A stretch of DNA of 64,000 nucleotides from Lunularia cruciata. Its lineage: Eukaryota; Streptophyta; Marchantiopsida; Lunulariales; Lunulariaceae. The notes below the pieces were generated by a model. It did no database searches. It was not told the origin of the DNA and was given only the letters and a program-made list of their open reading frames with translations. The DNA lies in NCBI GenBank assembly GCA_948567375.1, contig OX419760.1, positions 42,470,001 to 42,534,000 on the forward strand, given 5' to 3'. Positions 1-11,379 of the stretch are shown here, in pieces. Numbering within the stretch: the stretch's first letter is position 1; every line of letters begins with the position of its first letter. The translations under genes and the position numbers were made by a program.

Positions 1-2
1 CG

Positions 3-1585
3 GAGAGAGAAGGGTTGGCAATGATCTTTGGTCTCAAGAAGTTTAGACACTACTTGATTGGAGGGAAAGCAACCATTGTCATAGATCACAAGGCTTTGAA
101 GTACATCTTCAACAAGCCTAATGTTGAAGGGAGACTAGCAAGATGGATGATACTCTTGTCTGAGTATGACTACACCATTGAGGATAGGCCAGGAAAGAAA
201 CATGCAAATGCTTATTTGTTATCTAGAGCCTATGATCATGATGGAGATGAGCCAGTGGATGATTCCTTCCCGGATGAGGAGCTCATGACAATCTTAGTCA
301 CTCAAGAGGTTCCAATGGAGTACAAGGAGATTGTAGATTTTGTGACAAGAGGTAACTATCCAGAAGGGATGCATGCTAGGGAGAGGAAGGCCCTTGTAGC
401 AAGATCTAGACCTTACAAAATGGTGGAGGATATTCTTTTTCACCAAGGAGCAGATGGTCTACTTAAAAGAGCAGTGGGTAAGGAAGAGTCTATCCTACTC
501 ATAAAGGAGTTTCATGAAGGTTTAGTATATGGGGGACACTTTGCATGAAAGGTGACTACTTTCAAGATTCTAGATGCAGGTTACCATTGGAGAGGGATTT
601 TCAAGGATTTTCTTGATTATTGCAAAACTTGTCATGTTTGTCAAGCTTTTGCTAGAAAGTCTACATCCACTCCACCACTTAGATCAATTCCATTGCTTGG
701 ACCTTTTGAGAAATGGGGAATTGATTTTGTAGGTCCTCTCAATGAACCCCAAGGAACAATCGGTACATTGTGGTAGTTACTGATTACCTTACCAAGTGGG
801 TTGAGGCTAGACCATTGAGGGACAAGAATGAAGATGAAGTGGGTAGATTTCTTTATGAATGCATTATCACAAGATTTGGATGCCCTTTGGAGTTGGTTTC
901 TAATAGAGGATGAGAGTTTACAAGAAGCATTACTACAACCATGCTACGACATTTCTCTATCACACATAGAGTAACTACATCCTATAAGCCAAATTCCAAT
1001 GGCTTGGCAGAGAGAACCAATCAGACCTTGTGCATGATGTTGGCCAAAGATGCAGAAATGGAGGGGGCTAAACATCATTGGGACAAGGGGATTCATGCAG
1101 TTTTGTGGGAGTATAGGACAACCATGAAGACTTCCACTGGATATTCTCCATTTCAATTGGTATATGGTATTGAGTCTACCTTACCTATTCACTTTGATCT
1201 TCCTACCTTCCAAAGCATTCATAGGAGATTGAAGAAAGCACAAGGGGGTGATGTAGAGAAGTCAAAGAAGGATCAACTCATGGAGTTGGAAGAGGCAAGA
1301 GCAATTGCTATGGTTTGAGTGGAGCAAGCCCAAAGGAAACAAAAGGAGAGCTATGACAAGAGGCAAGGCAAGAAGAAGGTGGAGCCTTTCAAAGAAGGTG
1401 ATTGGGTAATGTTGTTTGATTCCATTCGATTCAAGAGGGTGCAAAAGAAGTTTTTGCCTAAGTACTTTGGACCTTTCATAGTGGAGAAGGTGTGGGGAAA
1501 TTACACCTCTGATCTCAAGGAGTTGGGAGGAAGACACTTTGATAGGATTAACCATGATAAGTTGAAGATGTACCATAGAAGGTAG
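3..1585 (+). pseudogene. Decayed Ty3 pol: RNase H end and integrase (E1)
   Basis: The conceptual product begins in RNase H (VIDHKALKYIF, then GKKHANAYLLSR), continues through the His/Cys zinc-binding domain of integrase (HVCQAF near 640) and the catalytic core (WGIDFVGP near 716, NSNGLAERTNQT near 1000), and ends with a conserved C-terminal segment (KYFGPFIVEKV). No chromodomain is visible at the end, unlike the alpha and G families, so E1 belongs to another Ty3 lineage. In-frame stops lie near 546, 911 and 1316, and the frame shifts near 770. On the intact family pattern these pieces would be one polyprotein. Function in a live copy would be cDNA integration; this copy cannot make it. Confidence 0.85.
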
Positions 1586-1632
1586 AGAGACCTTCACTTT
1601 GAGGACAAAGTAAAACTTAGTCCGGGGGTAAA

Positions 1633-2324
1633 TGTAACACCCATTTGTGGATATATGTGGTATTGTGATATTTAGCTTGGTATTACAAGTACTTAAGAGA
1701 TATTATTTATATAGAGATAAATGATGGTTCTATATTAGTCATGGTTAGCTAAAGTTAGTCATAGCTAAGATAGACGGGACCTTACTTTAGAGGAAGTAGA
1801 AAAGATGAGCACCACTATTTTGGATTTTAGTGTGTTGACTTGGTATTATTCCTAGGTGTTTGGCTTTGAGGAAAGAGTTGAGAACTCTTGGGCCCGCAAG
1901 CCTTTTTGTTTTGGATTCTTCTATAGTCCAAGGATAGCCTATGTGAAGGAATCCTTGACTTAGTAGTTGGGTCAAGATAAGACCATATGCTTAGGGGAAT
2001 ATGCCCATGTGAATGGATATTCCTTTCTACTTTTTGACTTTACTTGACTTTTAGTCTAGTAACTTGAGTTACTACGGTAATAAGTAACTTTGGTACATAA
2101 CTATTTCACAAGTATATAAACAAAGGGTGAGGAGATACTCATCATCCTTTCATTTGCAACTATCTCTCTCTCATTGAGTTTTCTAGTGAGCAATGTCTTG
2201 AGTCTTGGAGTGTTAGCCTTGGAGGAGTATGATGTAGTTTGGGTTCCTTGCCTTCTTAGTCCATGGTGCGCTACCCTAATAGCCATCAGAGGTTTATCCT
2301 AAGTGAGAGACAGGCCGGCTCACA
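1633..2324 (+). repeat. 3' LTR of element E1
   Basis: It starts TGTAACACCC directly after the polypurine tract AGTCCGGGGGTAAA, and ends about 690 bp later with CTCACA, where the reading frame of element A resumes. The partner LTR is outside the window, so the boundaries cannot be confirmed by comparison. It shows no similarity by eye to the alpha-family or G LTRs beyond the TGTAAYA start. Confidence 0.65.
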
Positions 2325-2325
2325 G

Positions 2326-3683
2326 ACCAGATCTATGTTCTAGCCAAAGGTGATCTCCAACTTTTGCACCTTCAAGAAGCCCATGATTTACCAATTGCTA
2401 GTCACATGGGTGTGGACAAGACCTTGGGTACCCTCCAACGCCAATGGTGGTGGCCTAACATAACACAAGATGTTTGGGAGTTTGTTCAATTGTGTGAGGG
2501 TTGCCAACACAACAAGGCTAGTAACCAGAAACCGAGTGGACTCCTTCAACCACTCCCCATTCCTTCTACCCATTGGGAACATATGAGCTTATATCTCATC
2601 ACTTGCTTGCCCAAGACAAAGCAAGGTCATACAACAATTGTGGTGTTTGTGGATAAGCTTAGTAAGAAAATTCATTTGGCACCAATAGTTGATACTATGG
2701 ATGCTCCAACCTTGGCATAAATCTACTTTGACAATGTATTCAAGCATCATGAGATGCCACATGTACTCATCTCTTATCGTGATCCTTGCTTCACTAGAAA
2801 GTTTTGGCAAGAACTCTTCCATATACTTGGCACCAAGCTTACTTTGTCCATGGCCTATCATCCTCAAACTAATGGAAAAATTGAAAATGCAAATTGCACA
2901 ATGGAAGATATGCTTTGTGCCTTTATCAACATTCACCATTCCAATTAGGATGAATGTCTTGTAGTTGTAAAGTTTGCATACAATAATTCTAAATAGGCAA
3001 GCACTGGATTCCCTCCTTTCTTTCTCAATTTTGGCCAAGATCCACTTGTTCTAGACTCCCTTCTTGCTTTTCTTCCATCTCATGCCCCTCATACTTCCAC
3101 CTTCTTGACCACCATCTCCCAATCCTTCCAACAAGCCAAGTCTCATCTCCTTGTTGCTTAGAATTGGCAGAAACAATACGCGGATCACCATTATCATGAT
3201 CTCAAATTTCAAGTTGATGATAAGGTCATGCTCTCATCCAATAACCTCCCTCTCCCACTTGATACCCAAGTTTGTAAACTTGCTTCCAATTGGATAGGAC
3301 CCTTTGATGTCACCCAAATTATCTCTCTTGTTGCTTATCAACGTGCCTTGTCTTGCCATATGTGCATCCATCTTGTCTTTCATGTTTCCAAGTTGAAACC
3401 CTTTTTTCCTAACCCATCTTCTTTTTCCTCTCAAGTCCAACCTTCCACTCCTCCTATCCCTATCAATGATCATGAGGAGTACAAAATTGATTGTATCCTT
3501 GCGCGTCACCACATTCAACAAGGCTAACGACAACATATAAAGTAGAAGGTCCATTGGAAAGGGTATCTCCTTTATGATACCGCATTGGAACCTCTTTCTC
3601 ATCTCTAGCATGCATAATTGGCCATCCAAGAGTTCAAAGCTTCACTCAAGACAAGGACGTCACCCACTAGTGGTGGGGGAATA
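2326..3683 (+). pseudogene. Decayed chromovirus integrase with chromodomain tail (A)
   Basis: The product begins just upstream of the integrase zinc-binding domain (HLQEAHDLPIASHMGVDKTL, then CEGCQHNKAS), followed by the core (VVFVDKLSKKIHLAP near 2645 and MAYHPQTNGKIENAN near 2850), the GPFDVTQI and HPVFHVSKLK-like segments, and a short chromodomain remnant (DHEEYKIDCILARH, then VHWKGY near 3550). Stops at about 2720, 2948, 2995 and 3160 and several frame changes inactivate it. The last codons run through the polypurine tract GGTGGGGGAATA straight into the LTR, as in related copies. Confidence 0.85.
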
Positions 3684-4094
3684 TGTAACAATACGGAGTT
3701 TGATGACAAAGTTAGTAGGGCTAACAAAGTAGCAAATAAGACAAATTAGCCTAGAATATTCTAAAAATATCTAGAAAGCTTCTTGGGAAGCTTCTCGACC
3801 AGCTTAGCTTGCACCCCAAGTAGGTAGCTTCTAGAAGTTTCCAACTAGCTTAGCTTGCATGCTAAGTAAACGGCTTCTAGAAGGAAGCTTCATGAGAAGC
3901 TTCCCAATTAACTTGACTTGAACTCTAAGAAAGCGGCTCAAGGAAGTTTCTTGAGAAGCTTCTCAAGAGCCATGTATGATCCATATAAATATAAGAGCCA
4001 AAGCTCATGTTAGTCATTTAGAGTTTCCCATATTCAAGTGTCTCAATGTGAGCTTCCATTCTCTTATTTCTCTCCTTGGTCTTGGTCTTTTACA
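3684..4094 (+). repeat. 3' LTR of copy A (alpha family)
   Basis: The LTR begins TGTAACAATACGG after the polypurine tract and ends GGTCTTTTACA. It has the family layout: an AT-rich start, about three ~60-bp units each containing AAGCTTC and TAGCTTGCA, a TATAAATA box at 3984-3991 and a pyrimidine-rich end. Three perfectly phased heat-shock half-sites lie at 3828-3842. Other LTRs of the family are at 4991-5396, 13931-14472, 15849-16338, 19060-19482, 20716-21264 and 22185-22536. Confidence 0.85.
3828..3842 (+). promoter_or_regulatory. Heat-shock element in the LTR of copy A
   Basis: CTTCTAGAAGTTTCC reads as three adjoining 5-bp modules, nTTCn-nGAAn-nTTCn, the known binding pattern for heat-shock factor trimers. 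It lies about 140 bp upstream of the TATA box. Binding is inferred, not shown. Confidence 0.5.
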
Positions 4095-4730
4095 TAAGGA
4101 ATCAAAATGTTTGGCAAACCGTATGGCCTCCTCCAAGTGTTGTGACTCTTGCATGGTTACCTCTAATTTGGTTCTTGGCTTCAAGCCCCTCACAAATCCA
4201 TCCAGAGCTTCACCTTCCAATATATCTAGAATTTACATGATGGTGTTCTAGAATTACGTGATGTAACTTCTTATAGAGCCAATTTGTTTCAACTCTACTA
4301 ACCTATCTCATGCAGCTTGTGTAGCATTTATAGCTTGGAATCTACTAACTATTGCACTCTTGAATTCTACCCATGTCAAGATTGATGCAACAATTGTTGT
4401 TCAGCTTGCCTCGGAATCACCACCATAGCTTTGCTACTCCATCCAATTGACTAGAAGCCAAGAGATTTATTTCCGCTCATCTTGAAGATTGGTAGCTTCA
4501 AAATAATATTCACAGTCAAACATAAAATTCTCCATTGCACTTGTGAGATTCTTGCCTTTGAATACCTTGGGTTTAGAGAATTAGATTTGATCTTCTCCTT
4601 CTCAAATTGGTACCTTCTCTACTTGCTCCTATCATCAATGATCTTGTTCATCCAACAATCAAGTAAGGTGCTCAATTTGTTACTACATAGCAATGATAAC
4701 CTTGGGCATTGCCACCATGGTTGCTACTCT
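4095..4730 (-). pseudogene. Decayed gag fragment (copy M)
   Basis: The clearest part is on the minus strand between 4330 and 4095: a segment resembling KLKQIGSIRSYITQF, then ILEGEALDGFVRGLKPRTKL, EVTMQESQHLEEAIRFAKHFDSL. Copy D has the same segment near 17040-17230 (QIGSIRSYITQF and LEGEALDQFMRGLK), which identifies it as the capsid part of gag. Upstream there are several stops. At 4094 the frame runs on by chance into the inverted LTR of A, adding about 25 unrelated residues (RPRPRREIREWK). Confidence 0.7.
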
Positions 4731-4990
4731 ATCACACCATCCCTAATCTATCTAATGTATTAACACATAGAAGCAACATGTCCATTGTTCTCCATAAGTT
4801 ACAATCAGAAGCACCAAGGGTTCCTCAGATATGGTGATCATATCTAAGGAACCCTTGCCCAAAGTGTGAGGTGATGAACTATGTGAACTGATTCTTGGGT
4901 AGTACTTAGAAAAAAAAATCCCAATGGTTTGGTGGAAATGGATTTGGTGGCTCATAAATTCTATCCATCCCATTCTTACTTTGATACCAA

Positions 4991-5396
4991 TGTAAAAGAC
5001 CAAGACCAAGGAGAGAAATATGAGAATGGAAGATCACATTGGGACACTTGAATGAAAGAAAAACTCCAAATGCCTAGCATGAGCTTTGCCTCTTGTATTT
5101 ATAAGGAACAAACAAGGCCTTTGAGAAGCTTCTCAAGAAACTTCCTTGAGCCACTTTCTTGAAGTGCAAGTCAAGTTAATCGGGAAGCTTCTCAAGAAGC
5201 ATCCTTCTTAAAGCCATCTACTTGGCGTGCAAGCTAAGTTGGTTTGAAGCTTCTAGAAGCTCTCTTCTAGAAACTATCTACTTGAGGTGCAAGCTAAGCT
5301 AGTCGGAAGCTTCCTAGATACTTCTAGAATATTCTAGGCCTATTCATTACTTCATTAGCCTTGATTAACTTTGTCGCTAAACTCCATATTGTTACA
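4991..5396 (-). repeat. 5' LTR of copy M (alpha family, reversed)
   Basis: On the plus strand it reads TGTAAAAGACC to ATTGTTACA, the exact reverse of the family pattern. It carries two sets of three phased heat-shock modules, CTTCTAGAATATTCT at 5321-5335 and TGAAGCTTCTAGAAG at 5245-5259, and a TATA box on the minus strand (plus-strand GTATTTATAAGG near 5093-5104). The primer-binding site begins directly beside it. Confidence 0.85.
5245..5335 (-). promoter_or_regulatory. Two perfect heat-shock elements in the LTR of copy M
   Basis: Each site has three adjoining nGAAn/nTTCn modules without a mismatch, at 5321-5335 and 5245-5259. They lie upstream of the minus-strand TATA box. The same 15-bp site recurs at matching positions in other LTRs of the family. 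Confidence 0.5.
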
Positions 5397-7149
5397 CATA
5401 TAGTATCTTCAAGACACATCCTTCAACCATATGATCCTCAACAACCTTATGTGGTTGAATTTTATGCTTCTTTCTTTGCCATTGGAGCTATGTTGTAGCA
5501 AGAATTTCTAGATGGGTTACATCTCATTGCTTTTGTATCTCATCAACTAAACACTATAGAAAGAATTACTTTGCTTGGGATCAAGAACAACTAACAATGT
5601 TATATACTACCAAGGTATGGAGGCATTATCTCTTGGGGAAACAAGTGATCATGCAAACTGATTATAAACCTTTATTGCAAATATTACATTTGGAGCACAT
5701 GAAGAGTTGATATCATTGATAGGAGGAACAATTATAGCTATTTGATATCAAACTTGAGTACAAACTTGGTAGGTTCCATGTCATCTTTAGTACCTTATCA
5801 TGACAACCTGATTTGAAGACTCTTCTTGAATCTCTCATCACAATGGTAATTACAATAATGTCAATTGACTCAAAAGTCTAAATCAAGTTTAGGACCGCTT
5901 TACAACAAGACTCTTTCTTTCAGATAGTACAAGGTCATCTTGCATCACATGACAAGGAATATGAAACTTTCTTTAAGGAAGCACTTCTATCCTATGAGAA
6001 TTGGATTTATATTCCAACTAAGGGTGACCTACAACTTGTGCATCTTCAAGAAGCCCATGACTTACCAATTTTTGGTCATATAGGTGTGGAAAAGATGTTG
6101 GGTACCCTAGAATGAAAATGGTGGTAGCAAACGTGGCACAAGATTTTGTTTGATCTTGTGAGAGTTGCCAATGGAACAAGACTAGTAACCAAAAACAAAA
6201 TAGACTCCTTCAACTACTACCAATTCCATCTACTCATTGGGAACATGGAAGCTTAGAACTCATCACATCCTTACCAAAGTTGGACCAAGGCCATACAACC
6301 ATCATAGTGTTTGTTGATAAGCTCAGCAAGCAGATTCATTTGGCACCTACATGGATACCATTGATGCTCCAAGTCTACTTTGACATTGTCTTCAAGCACC
6401 ATTGGATGCCAAGGGTCCTCATCTCTAATCAAGATCCCATTGTACTAGTAAATTTTGGCAAGTGCTTTTTAAACTCCTTGGTACCAAACTTGCATTGTCT
6501 ACTTCTTATCATCCTCAAACTGATAGACAAACCAAATGAGCAAATTACACTTTGGTTTACATGATGTGCCTTTGTCAACATTCACCAACCAATTGGGATA
6601 TTTTGTCTCATAGTTGTTGAGTTTACCTAAAAGAATTCTAAACATGCAAGTACTTGCTTCTCTTTATTCTTCCTTAATAATGAACAAGATCCACCTGTTC
6701 CAATTCCTCTTCTTGCTCCTTTGCCATCTCAAGTCCCACATACTTCCACCTTCTTATCCATGTTATCTAAATCCCTACACTAAGCCAAGTCACATCATCT
6801 TATTGCTCAAAATTAGCAAAAGCAATATGTTGATAAACATCATCATGATCTCACCTTTCAACTAAGTGATATGGTCATGCTTTCTTCTAGTAGTAAACTT
6901 CCCTCCTACTTGATACCCAAGTCCATAAACTTGCTCCCAATTGGATAGATCCATTTGTGATTACTCAGATTATTTCTCCCATTGCCTACCAACTTGCTCT
7001 CCCTAGTCACATGCGGATCCATCTTGTCATCCAAGTTTAAAGACTCAAACCCTTTATTTCTAACCCATCATCCTTTTCCACCCATCTCCTTGTCCCATCC
7101 TTGTCCCATCCTTGTCAATGATCATAAGGAGTATGAAGTTCATTGTATA
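5397..7149 (+). pseudogene. Decayed RNase H and integrase (copy B, left part)
   Basis: RNase H remnants start near 5480 with a segment like DFAIGAMLQQEF, followed by the HYLLGKQVIMQTDYKPLLQ motif near 5620. The integrase zinc-binding region is near 6045-6190 and the core near 6300-6560 (IIVFVDKLSKQIHLAP). The C-terminal part near 6980-7020 includes a HPVFxVSxLK-like stretch, and the chromodomain begins near 7110. Stops and frameshifts are frequent throughout. The sequence ends where the G LTR begins at 7150. Confidence 0.8.
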
Positions 7150-7886
7150 TGTAATACTCCGAGGACAAGAGAAGAGAGAAAACACAGATTGCACACTCAA
7201 ACAATCAATGCCCCAAGGGAGCACCTTCTCTTTATTATATAGACAAAGAGGATCTCCGCCAAGGAAGCTCCACCATAGGATTAGGGACACAGATAGGTGA
7301 CATGTCAGCAAGCTCCACCCTTGGATCACTTACTTGGATGGGTGACATATCTGGTCTAGGTCCTATCTGGTTGGTCAAACAAGCTTTGACCAAAGGGAAT
7401 CTTTTAGGGAATCTTCCTATAGGAATCTCAGAATCACGTGAGTAAGGTACCATTCAAAAGCTCTCGACAAGACAAAGTAGGGGGGAGGGAAGGCCAGCCT
7501 TTCTTTGTTGGGGGGCGATCGGCACATTTTTGAGGCCTAATTCATCCGTTTAGGCCTCCAAAATTGCCTTCAAAGATTTTAGGCATATTTCGGTTCCTAC
7601 TCTATTAGTAGAAGTCCCCTTTTGGTGGTACCTCTTTCTGATCTATTTAGTCCATCATGTGTAACATCCTTCCAGATGTTACCAAACCAATTCTCACCTT
7701 TAAATCATATGTCTAACTATTGGTTCTAAGGTTCTCAAGTCTATTTCGGTTTCTGCCCTATTAGTAGAAGTACTCTTTTGGTGATACTTTTATCTGATCT
7801 ATTTCAACCATCATGTATAACATCATTCTAGATGTTACCAAACTGAATTTCACATCTAGATCATATGGCTAGCTCTTGGTATTATA
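7150..7886 (-). repeat. 3' LTR of element G
   Basis: Its plus-strand sequence starts TGTAATACTCCGAGG and ends TTGGTATTATA, where the partner LTR ends TATTACA. Beside it, at 7887-7901, is the polypurine tract in element orientation (AAAAGGAGGGAAGTC). A G-rich run lies near 7481-7516. The LTR contains an internal pair of similar blocks near 7585-7690 and 7740-7830 (AGTAGAAGTMCYCTTTTGGTGRTAC, then ATCATGTRTAACATC). Confidence 0.9.
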
Positions 7887-7899
7887 GACTTCCCTCCTT

Positions 7900-10800
7900 T
7901 TAAGACACAACGTCCTCGTTGTGCAATTGTTGCTCAAATGCTTGCACCAACACAGGTGCATGTGCCAAATTGGCAGTGGGCTCCCAGGTGGCTTCATAGA
8001 GGGGGTAACCTTTCCATTGTACTGGATAACCCCCCCATGGGTGGCGAGTACCACGCATGCATTTTTGGAGAATCCGCTCCACTTCATATTCCTTTATGCC
8101 ATCAATGAGTGTCAAACAAGGTCGAATGTCTGGTGTGGAATGACCTTGGCCTGATCGGGGAGCATATCTGCATAGTAGGGAGACATGGAAGACTGGATGG
8201 ATCTTCATGTGTGGTGGTAGCTCAAGGTGATAGGCCACAGCACCGATGCGACAAAGAATCGAGAAAGGCCTAATAAAATGATGTCTGAGCTTACGAGGTC
8301 CAACTAATGTGAGGTTGGTTGTCGATAGCCACACTTGATCCCCAATATTGAACTCCATGTGCCGACAATGTGCATCAGCATACTGCTTTTGTCAATTTTG
8401 TGCAATCTATAATCTGTGCTTGGCGCTCTCCACACCTTGTTGGATTCTAGAAACAAATGTGTTGACTGCATCGACCTTGGTAGCCATTGGACGGATCTTC
8501 ATCAAGCTAGAAGGTGTGAAGGGATGCTCACCATACATGAGGAAGAACGGAGTGACCTGGGTGGATGCATTCACTGAATTGTTGTAAGCGAATTCCACCA
8601 ACGGTGTCCCACCTCTCTTGCTCTTCTAAGGTGAAGTCGCGTAACATGTCTTTAATTGTGTGATTAGCCCGCTCTGTTTGGCCATCTGTTTGTGGGTGGT
8701 AAGCTGTGGACATGGCCAACTTGGTTTTGAAGAACCCAAAGAGTGTTTGCCAAAACAAGCTGGTGAATTGGGTGCCTCTATCGGTGATGAGTACTCTAGA
8801 CAAGCCATGGTGAGCAAAGACTGCATCTAAGTATAATTGAGCTAGTTGTGGAGCGGTCACCTCCTTGGTGGTAGGGCGTACATGAATCATTTTGCTGAGC
8901 CGGTCCACAAAGACCACAATGGAATCAAATTCTGAGGTGGTCTTGGGTAATTCACAGACGAGATCCATACTCACTTGTTCCCAACGTTGGGTAGGAGTGG
9001 GGAGAGGTTGAAGGAGCCCTGCAGGAGCTTGATTAGAAGCTTTGTTCTATTGGCAAAGTAGGCAGCTACACACATAGTCCATCACATTGTTGCTCATCTT
9101 GGGCCAATAGTAATGGCGCTTGACTGCATCCAAGGTCTTGTCCACTCCAACATGAGCTGCAATGGCCGAATCATGACATTCCGCTAGAATGGTGGTGTGT
9201 AATTTTGGGACATTTGGGATCCATAATCTGCCATCCCGAAAGGTGAGTCCTGGGGTACTGGTGACACCTTTGGATGATTGTGCTTCTACAATCTGTGGGT
9301 CAGTTTTTGTAGCCGCCAGAATCTCTTGCCAAAATTCAAGGTTAATCTTAACCTTTGCCACCAAGTTGTTGGCCATTGGCATGCGGGTGAATGCATCTGC
9401 AAGTTGCTTCTTACCTTCCACATAGGTGATTGTCATGTTGAAGCATTGTCGCCACTTTGCCCACCAAATTTGGTGATGAGATAGATCCTTCTGTGTCTCA
9501 AGGTAGACTAGAGGTTTGTGGTCTATCTCTACTACAAATGCCTTCTTGCCCAAGTAGTGCTTCCAATGCTTGGTTGCTAGAACGATTGCCAGCTCTTCTC
9601 ATTCTATGGTGTGGTAGTTGAGCTCTATTGGTAACAACTTTCAAGAGAAATATGCAATTGGATGCCATCCGTCATGCCACTCTTGTTGTAGGACTGCTTC
9701 TATTGCTATGCCTGATGCATTTGTAGCCAACTTGATTGGACGTTTTGGGTCATACCACTTCAAGATTGGTGCATGTAGCAAGGCGGCCTTCAATTCTTGA
9801 AAGGCCAACTCTTGTGCAGTTCCCCATGTCCACTTCTTCCCCTTGCCAAGTAGTGTCGTTAAAGGCTGTGCAACCTTGGAGAAGTCCTTGACAAAATCTA
9901 CGATAGAATCCCGTCAACCCCAAGAAGCTCTTAAGTCTATTCTTCTGGGGCACTCCATTTTTGAATGACCTCTATTTTACCTGTCAATACTTGAATGTCC
10001 TCTGCACTTACTCTATGCCCCAAGTAGTCTACTTCAGACTTGCCAAACTCACACTTTGAGATTTTGGCGTACAACTGATTTTGTCTTAGAATCTGGAGGA
10101 CCTCTCGTAGATGTTGTTTGTGTTCTGTCATCATGCTACTATATACTAAGATATCATCCAAGAAGACAATAACAGACTTATCCAAGTATGGACAAAATAT
10201 GTCATTCATTAGACTCATGAAAGTGGCAAGTGCATTGGTGAGGCCAAAAGGCATCACAAGATACTCAAAGTGGCCATACTTGGTTCAAAAGGCAGTTTTG
10301 TGCACATCCTCCTCTGCAATTTGGATTTGATTGTAACCGCTTTGCAAGTCTAGTTTGGTGAAGTATCTCGCTCCATGGAGTTGATCAAACAGGTCATCCA
10401 TGCGAGGTAAGGGGTATTTGTTCTTCACTATTTGCTGATTGAGACCCCAATAGTCAATGCATATGCGCATTGTACCATCCTTCTTCTTCACAAACAAGAC
10501 AAGGGCCCCATATGGTGATACGCTAGGTTGGATGAACCCTTTTTGCAACATCTCCTCAATTTGAGTCTTACACTCCTCCAACTCATGAGGTGATAGGCGA
10601 TATGGGGCCTTACAAGGAGGCGTCTTCCCCGGAAGTGTCTCAGTTTTGTGATCTACTTGCCTTTTTGGTGGTAATCCTGAGGGTAGATCATTGGGAAAGA
10701 CATCTTGAAACTCATCCACCACATCCTTCAATTTCTCAGGAATTTGTCCATCAAGTTGTGCACTCTGGACTTCTCTTATTAGACACATAAAACATCTATC

Positions 10801-11217
10801 GGTCTTACAGACAGTTGCCGTCCCTACAACATATAGAGGCAGTTTTTGCCTGTGTGATTTTTCTTTAACCCCAATGATTGACCATTGGTGGGTTCTCATT
10901 ACTTTCTTCCTCCAATCCACCATAGGGTTGTACTACTCCATCCATGGCATGCCTAAAATTGCATCATAACGAGCTAACTGTATCACTTGCCACTCAATTG
11001 CTTCCTGATATTCTCCTACAGAGAGGGTTACCCGTCTAGGTAATGATTCAATCCTCTCTATTTGCCCATTTGGTAACTCTACTTCTTCACTTCCATCTCT
11101 CTCTAGATCCATTCCCAATCTTATTGCAACAGAGCAAGACAAGAAATTCTTTGTTGCTCCCGGATCTATTAATACTCTCACTTGATTACCTTCTAGGATT
11201 CCATTCACAACAATCAA
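7900..11217 (-). pseudogene. Chromovirus pol of element G, broken
   Basis: Read from 11217 downwards. The protease has RVLIDPGATKNFLS, with P in place of the usual S/T in D-S/T-G. The reverse transcriptase has [19 protein letters not shown], then [12 protein letters not shown], and the catalytic FLDDILVYS motif near 10160. RNase H has VVEIDHKPLVYLETQ near 9530; the integrase has HVGVDKTLDAVKRHYYWP and STAYHPQTDGQTERANH; and a chromodomain lies near 7900-8100 (VQWKGYPLYEATWEP). The pieces fall in different frames. One clear stop lies between RT motifs near 10270 (AF[19 protein letters not shown]), and further breaks are near 10930, 9750-9950, 9000 and 8530. In a live element this polyprotein would copy and integrate the genome; the chromodomain is thought to guide insertion to heterochromatin. 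Confidence 0.9.
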
Positions 11218-11379
11218 TTGTGAGGTTGCTTTTCGGGATCGTTGTGCTTTATTCTTCTTCCTTCCCTTGCTTCTCTGCTTCCTTATTGAGCTAGTAAGGC
11301 CACGAGGTACATTTATTGGTGATCTTTGTTTTCCAAATTGATTTCCACCTCCTCCTCATCAATGTGCCTCTCCATGTTG

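Larger units (their letters stand above)
1..2324 (+). mobile_element. Ty3-type LTR retrotransposon E1, right-hand part
   Basis: The window opens inside the pol gene of an LTR retrotransposon on the plus strand. Its RNase H and integrase regions run to 1585, followed by a purine-rich tract ending at 1632 and a 3' LTR from 1633. The 5' LTR, gag and reverse transcriptase lie to the left of the window. Immediately after the proposed LTR end the pol of another element (A) begins in mid-gene, so E1 appears to have inserted into A. The right edge at about 2324 rests on an LTR ending in ACA and on the resumption of A's frame; it could be off by a few bases. The pol contains several stops and a frameshift, so this copy is dead. 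Confidence 0.8.
2325..4094 (+). mobile_element. Alpha-family Ty3 chromovirus, copy A (3' part)
   Basis: This is the 3' half of a plus-strand element: integrase, chromodomain-like tail, polypurine tract and 3' LTR. Its 5' part is not in the window and presumably lies left of E1, which interrupts it. Copy A in turn abuts, at 4094/4095, a minus-strand gag of the same family (copy M), with a candidate 5-bp target TAAGG at 4095-4099. The other side of that junction is not visible. Copies B, C and D are the closest relatives. Confidence 0.8.
4095..5396 (-). mobile_element. Alpha-family Ty3 element, copy M (5' part, minus strand)
   Basis: Read on the minus strand, the order is 5' LTR (5396 to 4991), a primer-binding site close to the initiator-tRNA-Met type (TGGTATCAAAG, at 4989-4979), an untranslated leader and a decayed gag that stops abruptly at 4095 against the plus-oriented LTR of copy A. 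The rest of M is not in the window. Right of 5396 the pol of plus-strand copy B begins in mid-gene, so M seems to have landed in B. Confidence 0.75.

Noticed and set aside
1262-1597. Minus-strand ORFs inside the E1 pol region
   Set aside because: They are the reverse-strand shadow of the integrase end.
4752-5009. A host gene candidate on the minus strand
   Set aside because: The frame starts inside the LTR and crosses the primer-binding site; it is the retroelement leader and is reported only as a finding.
3000-11000. The idea that most stops in the elements come from CpG deamination (CGA to TGA)
   Set aside because: A few stops fit (near 1316 and 10270), but others need different changes (near 546) and the ancestral codons are not known, so the pattern cannot be shown from this window.
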